Positions 16,360-24,124 of a stretch of 47,379 bases of DNA are shown in pieces; the first letter of the stretch is position 1; every line of letters starts with the position of its first letter. The stretch is from contig JAEZST010000012.1 in the NCBI GenBank assembly GCA_023443865.1, positions 1 to 47,379 on the forward strand. The letters run 5' to 3'. The notes under the pieces were generated by a model. The model had not been told where the DNA came from and searched no databases. It saw nothing but the letters and a program-made list of their open reading frames with translations. Position numbers and translations under genes: made by a program. The stretch comes from Spirochaetota bacterium. Its GTDB lineage: Bacteria > Spirochaetota > Spirochaetia > Treponematales > Treponemataceae.

Positions 16360-17088
16360 CTATTTAAATGGAATAAAAATGCTTGTTCCCATCGTCATTG
16401 GTTCAAAATTAATTATCTTTTTTTCCAAAAGATTAATTGCATGGCTTCTAAAATAGGCTTCATCATCTCTTGAATACATCCATGTGATAATTTGATTCTG
16501 ACTTCCTTCAATCGAGCAAATAACATTGTCGACATCAGTTTTGTTTGCAATAAAATCAAGAAATTGATTTGTAAAAATTGGGAGAACTGGTTTCATTCCC
16601 TTCTCAAAATAACAAGTGCCAAACACGGTAGTGTCTTCAATCATGAATATCACTTTAAATGAATACTCACTTTTGTTTATGTTTAGTTTCTTGCAGACAT
16701 CGTCTTTATAGGCTTCAATCTTCTTGTAGTGATTCTCATAGTTCTTATAAAGATTCTCGAGATAATATTCAAAAGATAGCTTTGTTGTTAATTGGCCATG
16801 ATAAATAACTCCATTGTTACCATTCACTTTTTCTTGAAATTTACGATTATCACATCCGATATCAATTCTAGAATCAGTTCCTTTTTTTGTGTGCTTTGAA
16901 GCATCAATCTCAAAATGCTCATAAATATAAATGGTGTTTCCATCTACTGAATAGAAATCAGGGTGGTCAAATGGTTGAATTTGTTCCATAACCTTAGCAA
17001 ACTTTACATAATCAAACTGCCCCTTTTCAGGATAATTCAACAATTGATTTGAAATGAATTTATCAAAATAAATGCTAGCTTCGTCCAT
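16360..17088 (-). CDS. Unknown 242-residue protein, probable accessory gene
   Basis: I recognise no family. The N-terminus is helical (ASIYFDKFISNQLL). A strand-rich part (about 48-82: NTIYIYEHFEIDASKHTKKG) has acidic and lysine residues placed as in some PD-(D/E)XK cores, though this is only suggestive. A long charged helix (about 105-140) and another alpha-beta segment (about 145-220) follow. It is clearly more AT-rich than its late-gene neighbours and ends at its own terminator, both signs of a moron. It sits between the HNH gene and the adhesin. Confidence 0.55.
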   Translation of the reverse strand: MDEASIYFDKFISNQLLNYPEKGQFDYVKFAKVMEQIQPFDHPDFYSVDGNTIYIYEHFEIDASKHTKKGTDSRIDIGCDNRKFQEKVNGNNGVIYHGQLTTKLSFEYYLENLYKNYENHYKKIEAYKDDVCKKLNINKSEYSFKVIFMIEDTTVFGTCYFEKGMKPVLPIFTNQFLDFIANKTDVDNVICSIEGSQNQIITWMYSRDDEAYFRSHAINLLEKKIINFEPMTMGTSIFIPFK

Positions 17089-17118
17089 ATAAAATCCTCT
17101 TATTGATATTTTACATTA

Positions 17119-17421
17119 TCAACGCTTTTTTGTCTTCGTATTTACTAAGTTTCCTTCAGCATCAAACTCACTTTCTTTTTGAAAGCGATTGTGCTCTTCG
17201 TTGTGGCATTCCTTACAAAGCAAGATAAGGTTGTCTTGGTTGAGAGAAATGTTTGGATCAAGAACATTCATCGGTGTGAGTTTAATCTTGTGATGAACTT
17301 CTTGACCCACCCTACCACATTTCTCGCACCTTCCATTAGCGAGTAGGATTCTTTCAAGTCTTGCTTTCTGCCAAGCATCGCTACGATAGAACCGCTTGAT
17401 AATATCAGGATTGCTCTTCAT
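17119..17421 (-). CDS. HNH endonuclease
   Basis: The 100-residue protein has a complete HNH motif: CEKCG (C33, C36), EVHHKIKLTP with the catalytic His pair, NQDNLILLCKECHNEEH at about 62-78. HNH proteins next to terminase are needed for DNA cutting during packaging in HK97-like phages. The start lies inside the metK 3' end (17-base overlap), so it is translationally coupled to metK. Confidence 0.93.
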   Translation of the reverse strand: MKSNPDIIKRFYRSDAWQKARLERILLANGRCEKCGRVGQEVHHKIKLTPMNVLDPNISLNQDNLILLCKECHNEEHNRFQKESEFDAEGNLVNTKTKKR

Positions 17422-18529
17422 CCTTTAAAGCCTTGATTAAAGCATCACGCTTGTCCGTGTGTTCCCAGGGAACATCAATATCAGACCTACCAATATGGCC
17501 ATAGGATGCGAGTTTTTGGTATTTGACTTCTTTTAGTTTTAATTCCTTGAGAATGTTTAAAGGTGTGAAATCGAACACCTTATTTATGCAAGCAAGGATT
17601 TTCTCCTCGCTAACACTTGAAGTATTGAAAGTATCCACGGATAAGGACACTGGTTCAGCGATTCCAATCGCATAAGCCACGCCCACTTCAAAACGCTTGG
17701 CGATTCCAGCTGCTACGATGTTCTTGGCGACATACCTTGAATAGTAAGCAGCACTTCTATCGACCTTGCTTGGATCCTTTCCAGAAAACGCTCCACCACC
17801 ATGATGGGCAACCCCACCATAGGTATCGACAATAATCTTTCTTCCAGTGAGTCCACTATCGGCAAACGAGCCACCTTTGACGAACTCGCCAGTTGGATTG
17901 ATTAAGATTTGCGTTTCTTTTGAAAGAAGCTCGTGAGGGATAACTTTATAAAGGCATTCATTGATGATGATTCCAATATAGGTTTCTCGAGATACTTCTT
18001 TTTTGGTTTGAGCAGAAACCACTATCGCCTTGATTGATACTGGTTTATTCTCTTCGTAGTTTACGGAAATTTGGCATTTGCCATCACTTCCAAACGCCCA
18101 CTGATACTTGCCACTGCTGAGTTCGTCCATCTTAATGGATATCTTTCGAGCAAGGACAAGACTTAAAGGCATGAGTTCTGGAGTTTCATCACTTGCGTAG
18201 CCAAACATCAGTCCTTGGTCGCCAGCTCCGTTTTTATCAACTCCGAGAGCGATGTCTTTGCTTTGTGTGGAGATTTTCTCAATGACGCAGTATCTTCCTT
18301 TATAGCCGACATTCTTAAGAACATCCTTTGCCACTTTGGAATAGTTAACCTTCGCCTTGGTGGTCACTTCGCCACCGACAACGAGAAAGTCATCTTTGAT
18401 AAAGCATTCCACTGCCACTCTTGAATTAGCGTCTTCTTTCAAACACGCATCCAATATGGCATCGCTAATTTGGTCACACACTTTGTCTGGGTGACCTTTG
18501 AACACGGATTCGCTTGTTACAATTTTCAT
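17405..18529 (-). CDS. metK: S-adenosylmethionine synthetase (phage-borne)
   Basis: The 374-residue protein shows the MetK signatures: SVFKGHPDKVCDQISDAILD (His13, Asp15), GAGDQGLMFGYA (about 101-112) and GGGAFSGKDPSKVDRSAAYY (about 234-253). It makes S-adenosylmethionine from methionine and ATP, the substrate for all four DNA methyltransferases in this prophage. The length is slightly below that of cellular enzymes, but no core motif is missing. It is fully inside the phage late operon, not a host gene, and overlaps the HNH gene. It may raise SAM supply during infection or counter SAM depletion. Confidence 0.95.
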   Translation of the reverse strand: MKIVTSESVFKGHPDKVCDQISDAILDACLKEDANSRVAVECFIKDDFLVVGGEVTTKAKVNYSKVAKDVLKNVGYKGRYCVIEKISTQSKDIALGVDKNGAGDQGLMFGYASDETPELMPLSLVLARKISIKMDELSSGKYQWAFGSDGKCQISVNYEENKPVSIKAIVVSAQTKKEVSRETYIGIIINECLYKVIPHELLSKETQILINPTGEFVKGGSFADSGLTGRKIIVDTYGGVAHHGGGAFSGKDPSKVDRSAAYYSRYVAKNIVAAGIAKRFEVGVAYAIGIAEPVSLSVDTFNTSSVSEEKILACINKVFDFTPLNILKELKLKEVKYQKLASYGHIGRSDIDVPWEHTDKRDALIKALKDEEQS

Positions 18530-18546
18530 TTTTTTCTCCTAAAGAA

Positions 18547-18564
18547 AAGAGCCTAATGGCTCTT
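18547..18564 (-). terminator. Weak hairpin between zinc-ribbon gene and metK
   Basis: AAGAGCC (18547-18553) and GGCTCTT (18558-18564) form a 7-bp stem with a 4-base loop over the stop of the zinc-ribbon gene. On the minus strand TTTTCTTT follows just before the metK ribosome site. It could reduce read-through into metK. Confidence 0.45.
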
Positions 18565-18727
18565 AACGTTTCTCAATGCTTTCTTGGATTCGCCTAGGAA
18601 TCACAACTTTGGCATTACATTCATCACAACATCTACCATCGTTTATCGGTTGAGCGTTGTTTCCGTAGCCAGTATATGGTTTCCCACATATCGAACACAC
18701 GTGTTTCTTCTTATTTTTCTTTGTCAT
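18563..18727 (-). CDS. Small zinc-ribbon protein
   Basis: An unlisted 54-residue protein starts at 18727 (MTKKNKKKHVCSICGKPYTG), with GGAGG upstream inside the previous gene's end region. It has CSIC (C11, C14) and RCCDEC (C33, C34, C37), a four-cysteine zinc-binding pattern. Small zinc-ribbon proteins are common next to DNA methyltransferase or modification genes in phages of this group. Its start overlaps the end of the upstream gene by 17 bases. Confidence 0.8.
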   Translation of the reverse strand: MTKKNKKKHVCSICGKPYTGYGNNAQPINDGRCCDECNAKVVIPRRIQESIEKR

Positions 18728-19037
18728 CTTTAACCTCCATTAACGATTTAGGAAGGTAGGCACAATATCGCCCATAGGAACTTCCTTCGCTTTGAATAAG
18801 AATTCCATAGTCTTCTTCATCGCAAGTCACAAAGATGCAGTGCATGATATCCTTCGAGGGCTCATACCACATGAGTTTCTTGTTTTCTTCGATGAAGTCG
18901 TAATCATCGAGTGGGTAATGGACAAAACAACTAAATAAGTTTTTGCTTAGAATAATACTCTTTTCAATCACTACCTTTTCTTGAGGAACGAACTCCTTGA
19001 TTGAGGAAGGCTTTCTCACAAATGTTGCCTTAATCAT
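18711..19037 (-). CDS. Conserved small phage protein (DUF6329-like)
   Basis: The start is set at 19037 (MIKATFVRKPSSIKEFVPQE) since it overlaps the previous stop by a few bases; the longer frame lies over the upstream gene. The 108-residue protein is alpha-beta with SIILSKNLFSCFVHYPLDDY, MHCIFVTCDEEDYGILIQSE and a final SYGRYCAYLPKSL. It resembles a family seen in gut phages (I recall it as DUF6329) with no known function. It is part of a run of short coupled genes. Confidence 0.65.
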   Translation of the reverse strand: MIKATFVRKPSSIKEFVPQEKVVIEKSIILSKNLFSCFVHYPLDDYDFIEENKKLMWYEPSKDIMHCIFVTCDEEDYGILIQSEGSSYGRYCAYLPKSLMEVKDDKEK

Positions 19038-19224
19038 GGTTCTTGTCCTCACTATCTTCGACAACCTTGAATTCGTCAATACCAGGAATAAGAGCAAGTC
19101 CACCCCAACTTCCGTGGAGTTGCTTGGCATCATCGATTAAACGGATAACCCCAATTCGTCCAGAATAGGAAGGCTCGTCTTTCATCTCGATAATTTGAAT
19201 GGTCATTCCAACTTTGAGTTCCAT
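19030..19224 (-). CDS. DUF4314-like SH3-fold protein
   Basis: 64 residues: MELKVGMTIQIIEMKDEPSY, then SGRIGVIRLIDD, then WGGLALIPGIDEF. The pattern of a turn of glycine-rich strands ending in LIPG.D.F matches DUF4314, a small beta-barrel family common in mobile elements. Function unknown. Start and stop overlap the neighbours. Confidence 0.75.
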   Translation of the reverse strand: MELKVGMTIQIIEMKDEPSYSGRIGVIRLIDDAKQLHGSWGGLALIPGIDEFKVVEDSEDKNHD

Positions 19225-19601
19225 TATTTAATCCTCCAAGCTGTGTAGACACTACGATAACCACAATCCCAAGTATCTAGGTTCACTCCGTCTTTAACCA
19301 CCGTTAGGTGATGGGATATCTTCAAGATATACGTGCCTAAAGGAAATAAAACGCAGAAATCATCGACCTTGACTCTTGGTTTTCCCTCTTCTGACTTGAA
19401 CTTAAGTCGCTCATAATTATTAAGATAATCATAGATAAACTTGGTTTCCTTATAGGAAGGATAGCCAAGGTCACGCTTGGAACGATTAAGTTCGAGCCTT
19501 GTTTCGTTGTAGTCCTTTTCAAAGGCAGTTGACACGGCACGAACCACGCAATCTTTGACGTTCAGTCCTTTTGGATGGGCATTGAAATATTGGAAAGCCA
19601 T
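19224..19601 (-). CDS. Papain-like cysteine peptidase fold protein
   Basis: The start at 19601 (MAFQYFNAHPKGLNVKDCVV) overlaps the upstream stop as TAATG. It has a Cys in NVKDCVVRAVSTAF (C18) and a later HHLTVVKDGVNLDTWDCGYR region (His near 97), the arrangement of small papain-like proteins found in many phages. The DTWDC stretch is characteristic. It could cleave or deamidate a host protein; no substrate is known. An upstream extension to 19631 is less likely. Confidence 0.6.
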   Translation of the reverse strand: MAFQYFNAHPKGLNVKDCVVRAVSTAFEKDYNETRLELNRSKRDLGYPSYKETKFIYDYLNNYERLKFKSEEGKPRVKVDDFCVLFPLGTYILKISHHLTVVKDGVNLDTWDCGYRSVYTAWRIK

Positions 19602-20032
19602 TATTTTGCCTCCCATGGAGTGTTGAACCACTTTATTAGTTCTCTCGATGAATCAGTTTCAAAGAGCGGAACATCGAATTCGTTTTTTCTTCCATAAACG
19701 ACATAGCGATGTTTCTCATAACCACAATTGATGCGAGTCGTGAATTCAACTTCACTATTCTCGATGCTTGAGAAACGGAAGTCATCGTAAAGAGGATAAC
19801 TGACTGGGCAATTGTTCTTGAACCAAACATAGCAATTATCGATATCAACTTTGCCACCACGTTTGATTTGTGAAACGATTGAGCCCATTCTTTTGGTTTT
19901 GTTTGCTAGGGATGAGTCTTTGCAAAACCAGTCGTACCAACCAGCGTCTATTTGTTTCCCTACTTCCGCTGACTGATAAATACCCATGAGGTAGTTAACT
20001 TGGAAGTATTTTATAGGGTAAGGTTTATTCAT
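19601..20032 (-). CDS. Unknown phage protein
   Basis: 143 residues with no family I recognise. It is rich in aromatic residues (GWYDWFCKDSSLANKTKRMG, NCYVWFKNNCPVSYPLYDDF) and has an alpha-beta pattern ending LIKWFNTPW. It overlaps both neighbours by one base (TAATG), so its ribosome loading depends on them. Such cassettes of small, coupled, fast-evolving genes often hold anti-defence functions, but nothing here proves it. Confidence 0.6.
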   Translation of the reverse strand: MNKPYPIKYFQVNYLMGIYQSAEVGKQIDAGWYDWFCKDSSLANKTKRMGSIVSQIKRGGKVDIDNCYVWFKNNCPVSYPLYDDFRFSSIENSEVEFTTRINCGYEKHRYVVYGRKNEFDVPLFETDSSRELIKWFNTPWEAK

Positions 20033-20265
20033 TATTCGATGACCTCCAATACATCACATTCAGGAATTAGAAAGCACAACCTCTCGGTAATCATGAAGTC
20101 AACGTGCTCATCGTACTTCCTCATTTCAGTTGGAAGAACGCTCACCCATGTTCCAGGAAGAGCGTGCTTATCCGTTTCAATCTCTTTAATAATTCCGATG
20201 AATTCGTGTCTTCCGTGTTTACGGAAAACAGCACGAACCTTATCACCGACTTTGAAGGCTTTCAT
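20032..20265 (-). CDS. Small SH3-like beta protein
   Basis: 77 residues: MKAFKVGDKVRAVFRKHGRH, then FIGIIKEIETDKHALPGTWV. The VGDKVRAVF and GIIKEIE strand pattern suggests an SH3-type barrel similar to the DUF4314-like protein downstream. No function is known. It begins two bases from the upstream coiled-coil gene's stop. Confidence 0.6.
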   Translation of the reverse strand: MKAFKVGDKVRAVFRKHGRHEFIGIIKEIETDKHALPGTWVSVLPTEMRKYDEHVDFMITERLCFLIPECDVLEVIE

Positions 20266-20267
20266 TA

Positions 20268-20507
20268 TTAAAAGTCCTCCAATTCGTTGTTCATGGAATC
20301 TAACGCACTTTCAAGGCTATCGAGAGCCTCTTGGAAATTGGATAGTCTTTCTTCCAATCTTTCGTAGCGTTCGCCATTTTGGAAACCTTCTGGAATGTTG
20401 TCTAGTTTCTCTTGCATCGAGTCGACCAACTCTTCCATGGTGTCCCTTGCCTCGATCACTTTTGTCTGAGCTTCATCGAGGTCTTTTGTAAACCATTTTT
20501 TAGACAT
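20268..20507 (-). CDS. Coiled-coil phage protein
   Basis: The start at 20507 (MSKKWFTKDLDEAQTKVIEA) is preceded by AAGGAGGG. The 79-residue protein is one long charged helix with leucine heptads (RLEERLSNFQEALDSLESAL). It probably forms a dimer. It is the first gene of the small-gene cassette. Its ribosome site lies inside a dyad (20510-20541), so translation may be regulated. Confidence 0.65.
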   Translation of the reverse strand: MSKKWFTKDLDEAQTKVIEARDTMEELVDSMQEKLDNIPEGFQNGERYERLEERLSNFQEALDSLESALDSMNNELEDF

Positions 20508-20509
20508 TT

Positions 20510-20570
20510 GTATGACCCTCCTTGACCTTGTTTGGTCATACATATATATCACTCTATACCAAAGGTATAG
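20510..20570 (-). promoter_or_regulatory. Leader with ribosome-site hairpin and a nearby operator-like dyad
   Basis: GTATGACC (20510-20517) and GGTCATAC (20534-20541) form a perfect 8-bp stem that places the AAGGAG of the coiled-coil gene at its closing loop. A second perfect dyad, CTATACC/GGTATAG with a 3-base centre, lies at 20554-20570. The first may control translation and the second transcription of the small-gene cassette. Confidence 0.5.
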
Positions 20571-20605
20571 CAAGGTAATAAGTCACTATATGTCGCTTAT
20601 TTTTG

Positions 20606-21838
20606 CTAGATTCCTTCGATGTTTTTTAATAGGTCTGGAGTAGTCTCCAAAGTGAGGGGAATCTTCTCTCCACCACGAAGTAAAAAGCACCCTTCGTGAG
20701 TGCCTTTGAATTTGATATATCTACGGACGATGACATCGACATATTTCTCATCAATTTCCATTAAAAGCGATTTCCTTTCGAGTTGCTCACAGGCGATGAG
20801 TGTCGAACCACTGCCACCGAACAAGTCGAGGACTGCTTGATGCATTCTGCTTGAGTTAGAGATGGCTTTTCCAACCAGCTCTAGAGGTTTCATCGTTGGG
20901 TGCAAGTCATTATTCTTTGGCTTGTTGTATTCCCATACCGTATCCTGGGTTCTATCATCGACAAAGTAATGTGCCGCTCCTTCTTTCCAACCATAAAGGA
21001 TTGGCTCGTGTCGCCAATGGTAGTCTTGTCTTCCGAGGACAAGAGCGTTCTTAACCCAGACCAAACATTCCGCCAGTTTGAAACCAGCTTGTTTGAATGC
21101 GTTTCTAAAGTTCAAGCCTTCAGTATCGGCATGGCAAACATAGATTGAACCACCCATTTTGATGTGGTCGTATAGATTGTCAAAGGCACTAACAAGGAAG
21201 TTGAAAAACGACTCATCTTCCATGTTGTCGTTTTGAATTGTCCCGGCTGTACCTTCGTAGTTCACATTGTATGGCGGATCAGTGAAAATCATATCGGCTA
21301 ATCGCCCATCGCATAAGGTATCGACATCTTCCTTTTTGGTGGAATCGCCACACATAACACGGTGTTTTCCAAGCAAGTAGATGTCACCCTTTTGGCTCGT
21401 TGGAGTTATTGGGAGTTCCTCGTCTTCGTTGAAATCATCGTCTTGAGCTTCGCCAGTCAACTCTTTTTCAAGGTCTTCTAGGTTGAAACTAAAGAGTTCC
21501 ATGTTTATGGATTCGATTTTCTTCAATTCCTCGAGTAATTCCTCTTCGTTCCAATCGGAAAGTTCTGCGGTCTTGTTATCAGCCAAGCGAAAGGCATTCA
21601 CTTGTTCCTCGGTTAGATCATCGGCAATGATGCAAGGGACAACCTTTAGTCCTAGTTTCAAAGCAGCCTTCAAGCGTGTGTGTCCTGCGACTATCACGTA
21701 ATCCTTATCGATAATAATAGGGTTCTTGAATCCGAACTCCTTTATCGACTCAACAACGGCATCCACCGCCTTATCGTTATCACGAGGGTTATTGGCATAG
21801 GGAATCAGTTTCTCGACTGCAATATCACTAATCTTCAT
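20606..21838 (-). CDS. ParB-domain DNA methyltransferase (N6A/N4C, beta class)
   Basis: The start at 21838 (MKISDIAVEKLIPYANNPRD) is chosen because it matches the ParB/Srx start. Residues 1-110 are a ParB-like nuclease domain (YVIVAGHTRLKAALKLGLK). The rest is a methyltransferase with DMIFTDPPYNVNYEG (DPPY, about 190) before DLFGGSGSTLIACEQLERKS, the beta-class order. The product has 410 residues. It methylates adenine N6 or cytosine N4 using S-adenosylmethionine. Such fusions are frequent in temperate phages and lack a paired restriction enzyme, so they probably protect phage DNA. Confidence 0.93.
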   Translation of the reverse strand: MKISDIAVEKLIPYANNPRDNDKAVDAVVESIKEFGFKNPIIIDKDYVIVAGHTRLKAALKLGLKVVPCIIADDLTEEQVNAFRLADNKTAELSDWNEEELLEELKKIESINMELFSFNLEDLEKELTGEAQDDDFNEDEELPITPTSQKGDIYLLGKHRVMCGDSTKKEDVDTLCDGRLADMIFTDPPYNVNYEGTAGTIQNDNMEDESFFNFLVSAFDNLYDHIKMGGSIYVCHADTEGLNFRNAFKQAGFKLAECLVWVKNALVLGRQDYHWRHEPILYGWKEGAAHYFVDDRTQDTVWEYNKPKNNDLHPTMKPLELVGKAISNSSRMHQAVLDLFGGSGSTLIACEQLERKSLLMEIDEKYVDVIVRRYIKFKGTHEGCFLLRGGEKIPLTLETTPDLLKNIEGI

Positions 21839-22289
21839 ATTTCTTAAAGTCGTCTCCTTTCGCCATTTCAATGCGTTTGAGTTGGATGTCTATCTCTTCT
21901 CTTCTAGGGTTCAAGCCCTTGTCATAGTTCTGGAACCAGTACTTTTGTGCATCAAGGCTTGGTGCGATTGGCTCTTTGATTTTCTTTAATGTGGTCTTGC
22001 CGTTAGAATCCTTTAAAACCACGTTGCGATCAATTTCGTAACCATAGGCAACTTGATAGAGCCTAACGTTCAGTTTTACAGCTGCGAGATTGATTTGATT
22101 CAAAGCTAAAACCACATCACGATGTCTTTTCTTCATTGCCGTCAAAGTACGAAGGTCAATGTTTAACAACTTTGCCATATTGCAATCAAAACATCCTTGG
22201 CTTGAATACTCCTTCATCAGTGCCAACTTCTGGTCTAACACACCATCAGCTTTCCACTTGGCATAAGTGTCTTGTTCTTTTTTCCTCAT
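21828..22289 (-). CDS. HTH protein, terminase-small-like
   Basis: The ATG at 22289 (MRKKEQDTYAKWKADGVLDQ) has GGAG well placed upstream. The 153-residue protein has an early helix-turn-helix (about 25-60: MKEYSSQGCFDCNMAKLLNI, then DLRTLTAMKKRHRDV), like small terminase subunits, and a charged C-terminus. A more typical terminase small subunit lies at 14554-14892, so this may be a second one or a DNA-binding regulator. It overlaps the ParB-methyltransferase gene (ATGAAGATTAG). Confidence 0.5.
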   Translation of the reverse strand: MRKKEQDTYAKWKADGVLDQKLALMKEYSSQGCFDCNMAKLLNIDLRTLTAMKKRHRDVVLALNQINLAAVKLNVRLYQVAYGYEIDRNVVLKDSNGKTTLKKIKEPIAPSLDAQKYWFQNYDKGLNPRREEIDIQLKRIEMAKGDDFKKYED

Positions 22290-22483
22290 AGAATTACTCC
22301 TTTCTTGAATCTCCATATTTTTGTGATTCAAATTTCCATTTAAGGAAGTCTGAATACTACGGATTTCCGCAAGAAAGGAAAAGGGAGCGATTATGCATCA
22401 CTCCCATCTCTCCTAGGTTCAAGTCGATTGACCTGAAGCCAGTATTCCACGATACCAAAATCTTATCAAAGAACTCCGTCCTA

Positions 22484-22509
22484 GTAAATGTACTGATAGT
22501 TCATTTCGT
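22484..22509. repeat. 26-bp perfect inverted repeat, copy 1
   Basis: This 26-base segment (starting GTAAATGTACTG, ending TTCATTTCGT) is the exact reverse complement of 37045-37070. The match ends sharply on both sides. Chance cannot explain it in 47 kb. Confidence 0.9.
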
Positions 22510-22526
22510 TCGACCACCACTCACTT

Positions 22527-22626
22527 TTTTAAGTGTCGACAAACGACAATAAAAGCACCACTGACGATTAGTTCAAATGGTGCTTATGTACTGCTCGTGC
22601 CAACGCTCAGTAGTATTAGCGATGAT
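22527..22626 (-). ncRNA. Candidate structured intergenic element, copy B
   Basis: On the minus strand this aligns to 33841-33937 with equal length (70 positions between CGCTAAT and TGGTGCTTT) and no gap in that part. Both ends are conserved; the middle differs. A 4-bp stem, GTCG/CGAC (22534-22546 region), replaces GTCT/AGAC of copy A, a compensating base-pair change. A CAACGCT/AGCGATG pairing is also kept. It lies before a phage minus-strand gene, as does copy A. It could be a leader RNA, an antitermination site or a replication signal. Confidence 0.5.
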
Positions 22627-22666
22627 GAAATAATTTTTTATTTTTTTGTACTATGTGTTCTCTTAA

Positions 22667-22686
22667 ATCACTTGAAGTGATAGAAT
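22667..22686 (+). promoter_or_regulatory. Promoter and RHH-type operator of the restriction operon
   Basis: A perfect dyad ATCACT/AGTGAT around TGA (22667-22681) overlaps an extended -10 (TG at 22678-22679, TAGAAT at 22681-22686). Transcription would start near 22693, leaving room for GGGAG at 22706-22710. The first gene encodes an RHH protein, so autoregulation is likely. Confidence 0.6.
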
Positions 22687-22716
22687 ATTATCAATATATC
22701 ATTTTGGGAGATTTTG

Positions 22717-22866
22717 ATGGAAAAAACAAAGCAGCTTATTATTCGTGTGTCACCAGAAGTTAAAAAAGAACTTAAGTTGTATGCAGTTGAAAACGATAAA
22801 AGTATGAATGACATCGTTCTTTCTTTTTTGATAGATGGATTAAGGAAGGCTGGAAAGAATGTCTAA
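22717..22866 (+). CDS. Ribbon-helix-helix regulator of the restriction operon
   Basis: An unlisted 49-residue gene begins MEKTKQLIIRVSPEVKKELK and continues LYAVENDKSMNDIVLSFLI. This is a plain Arc/MetJ-type fold: one beta strand (QLIIRV) then two helices. GGGAG precedes the ATG and its stop overlaps the methyltransferase start by 8 bases. It probably represses its own promoter through the dyad at 22667-22681, keeping the restriction genes in check, a role small regulators play in many restriction systems. Confidence 0.85.
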   Translation: MEKTKQLIIRVSPEVKKELKLYAVENDKSMNDIVLSFLIDGLRKAGKNV

Positions 22867-24124
22867 ATTTACTTTTATAGATCTATTCGCTGGAATAGGT
22901 GGTTTTCACCAAGCAATGAAGTCTTTGGGTGGAAAATGCGTTTTTGTTTGTGAAAATGATGAACAATGTGTTGAAACATACAAGAAGAATTATGATGTCA
23001 AAGAAATATATGGAAATATCAGAAATATCAATCCAATAAAGGATGTTCCAAACTTTGATTGCCTTTGTGCAGGATTCCCTTGTCAATCGTTCAGCAAAGC
23101 AGGTTTAAGAAAGGGGTTCAAAGACGAGCAAAGAGGCGACTTATTTGATTACATCATTAAAATATTAAAAGACCATCAAGAGGCTAAATTCATTATTTTA
23201 GAAAATGTTAGAAATTTAGCCGATGACGAGGATAACTGGAAGCATATTCAAGAAGAATTGATGAAGTTGAATTTTTTTATTACTGAAGAACCAATAATTC
23301 TTTCTCCATCTGATTTTGGTATTCCTCAAGTTAGAGAACGTGTTTACATTCTTGGAATAAGAAAAGATTTACGTGATATAGAAAAACTTAAAAACGGATA
23401 TATTCATATTTCAGATTTGCATTTAGAAAAGCAAATGAAGAAATGTGGTAGTAAGGCTGCGTTGTCTATCTTAGATAATAAAAAAGGAAATATATCCACT
23501 CTTACTGATGAACAAGTTGAAATGCTTGGAGCTTGGGAAGAATTTAGAATTCAATGCCTCACTGAGTCAATAGGATCACCTATATGGCTGCACTATTTTG
23601 GCACGGACTTTGAAGATGATAAATCTTTCTATCGTAGTTGTGGATTTTATAAAAACAAAAAGAATCGAACGCCAGAATGGAAGCAAAGATTTATCACAAG
23701 GAATCGTGAGTTATACAAGAAAAATAAAGAGTGGATTGATGAATGGATAGTTCGCTATGACATGAAGAATAGGAGCAGGATTTATCAAAAATTCGAATGG
23801 AATTGCCGTGGAAAATGCGAAACCATGCACGATGGAATAATTCAGTTCCGTCAATCTGGTATAAGGGTGAAAGCACCAAATTCGTTCCCTTCACTTGTTG
23901 CAATGGTAAATACCCCCATTATTTGGGATACTGAAATAGAAGAATTTCGATATATTACAGTTGAAGAAGCTGCCAAATTGCAAAGTTTCAAATCGGATTT
24001 CGACTTTGGAGAAAGTAAGCATACAGCATATAAACAACTTGGAAATTCCGTTAATGTTAAAGTGTTGAAAATTCTAGGAAAAGCATTAACAAACTTATTA
24101 ATCGAAGATTGGGAGGAAAAATAG
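22859..24124 (+). CDS. DNA cytosine-5 methyltransferase of the Z1/GHKL system
   Basis: 421 residues with motif I FIDLFAGIGGFHQAM, motif IV GFPCQSFSKAG (catalytic C75), motif VI ENVRN (115-119), motif VIII QVRERVYIL and final motifs LQSFKSDFDF and KQLGNSVNVKV. The target recognition region lies about 190-340. It should protect DNA from the nuclease encoded downstream. Coupled to the RHH gene in front and to the ATPase gene behind (stop directly followed by ATG). Visibly more AT-rich than the phage late genes. Confidence 0.96.
   Translation: MSKFTFIDLFAGIGGFHQAMKSLGGKCVFVCENDEQCVETYKKNYDVKEIYGNIRNINPIKDVPNFDCLCAGFPCQSFSKAGLRKGFKDEQRGDLFDYIIKILKDHQEAKFIILENVRNLADDEDNWKHIQEELMKLNFFITEEPIILSPSDFGIPQVRERVYILGIRKDLRDIEKLKNGYIHISDLHLEKQMKKCGSKAALSILDNKKGNISTLTDEQVEMLGAWEEFRIQCLTESIGSPIWLHYFGTDFEDDKSFYRSCGFYKNKKNRTPEWKQRFITRNRELYKKNKEWIDEWIVRYDMKNRSRIYQKFEWNCRGKCETMHDGIIQFRQSGIRVKAPNSFPSLVAMVNTPIIWDTEIEEFRYITVEEAAKLQSFKSDFDFGESKHTAYKQLGNSVNVKVLKILGKALTNLLIEDWEEK

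Larger units (their letters stand above)
22290..22716. other. Non-coding junction region before the restriction operon
   Basis: This 427-base gap carries no gene on either strand. From left to right it holds a dyad GGGAG/CTCCC (about 22393-22415), the 26-bp repeat (22484-22509), the structured element (22527-22626) and the promoter/operator of the restriction operon (22667-22686). It marks where the phage operon (minus strand) meets the inserted plus-strand cargo. Confidence 0.7.

Noticed and set aside
22533..22600. Possible CRISPR-like repeat from recurring GCACCA units
   Set aside because: Only two short units with no regular spacing; the sequence is better explained by the paired structured element.
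22717..22866. Antitoxin of a toxin-antitoxin pair
   Set aside because: The RHH protein is followed directly by the methyltransferase gene, and no toxin-like partner is present.
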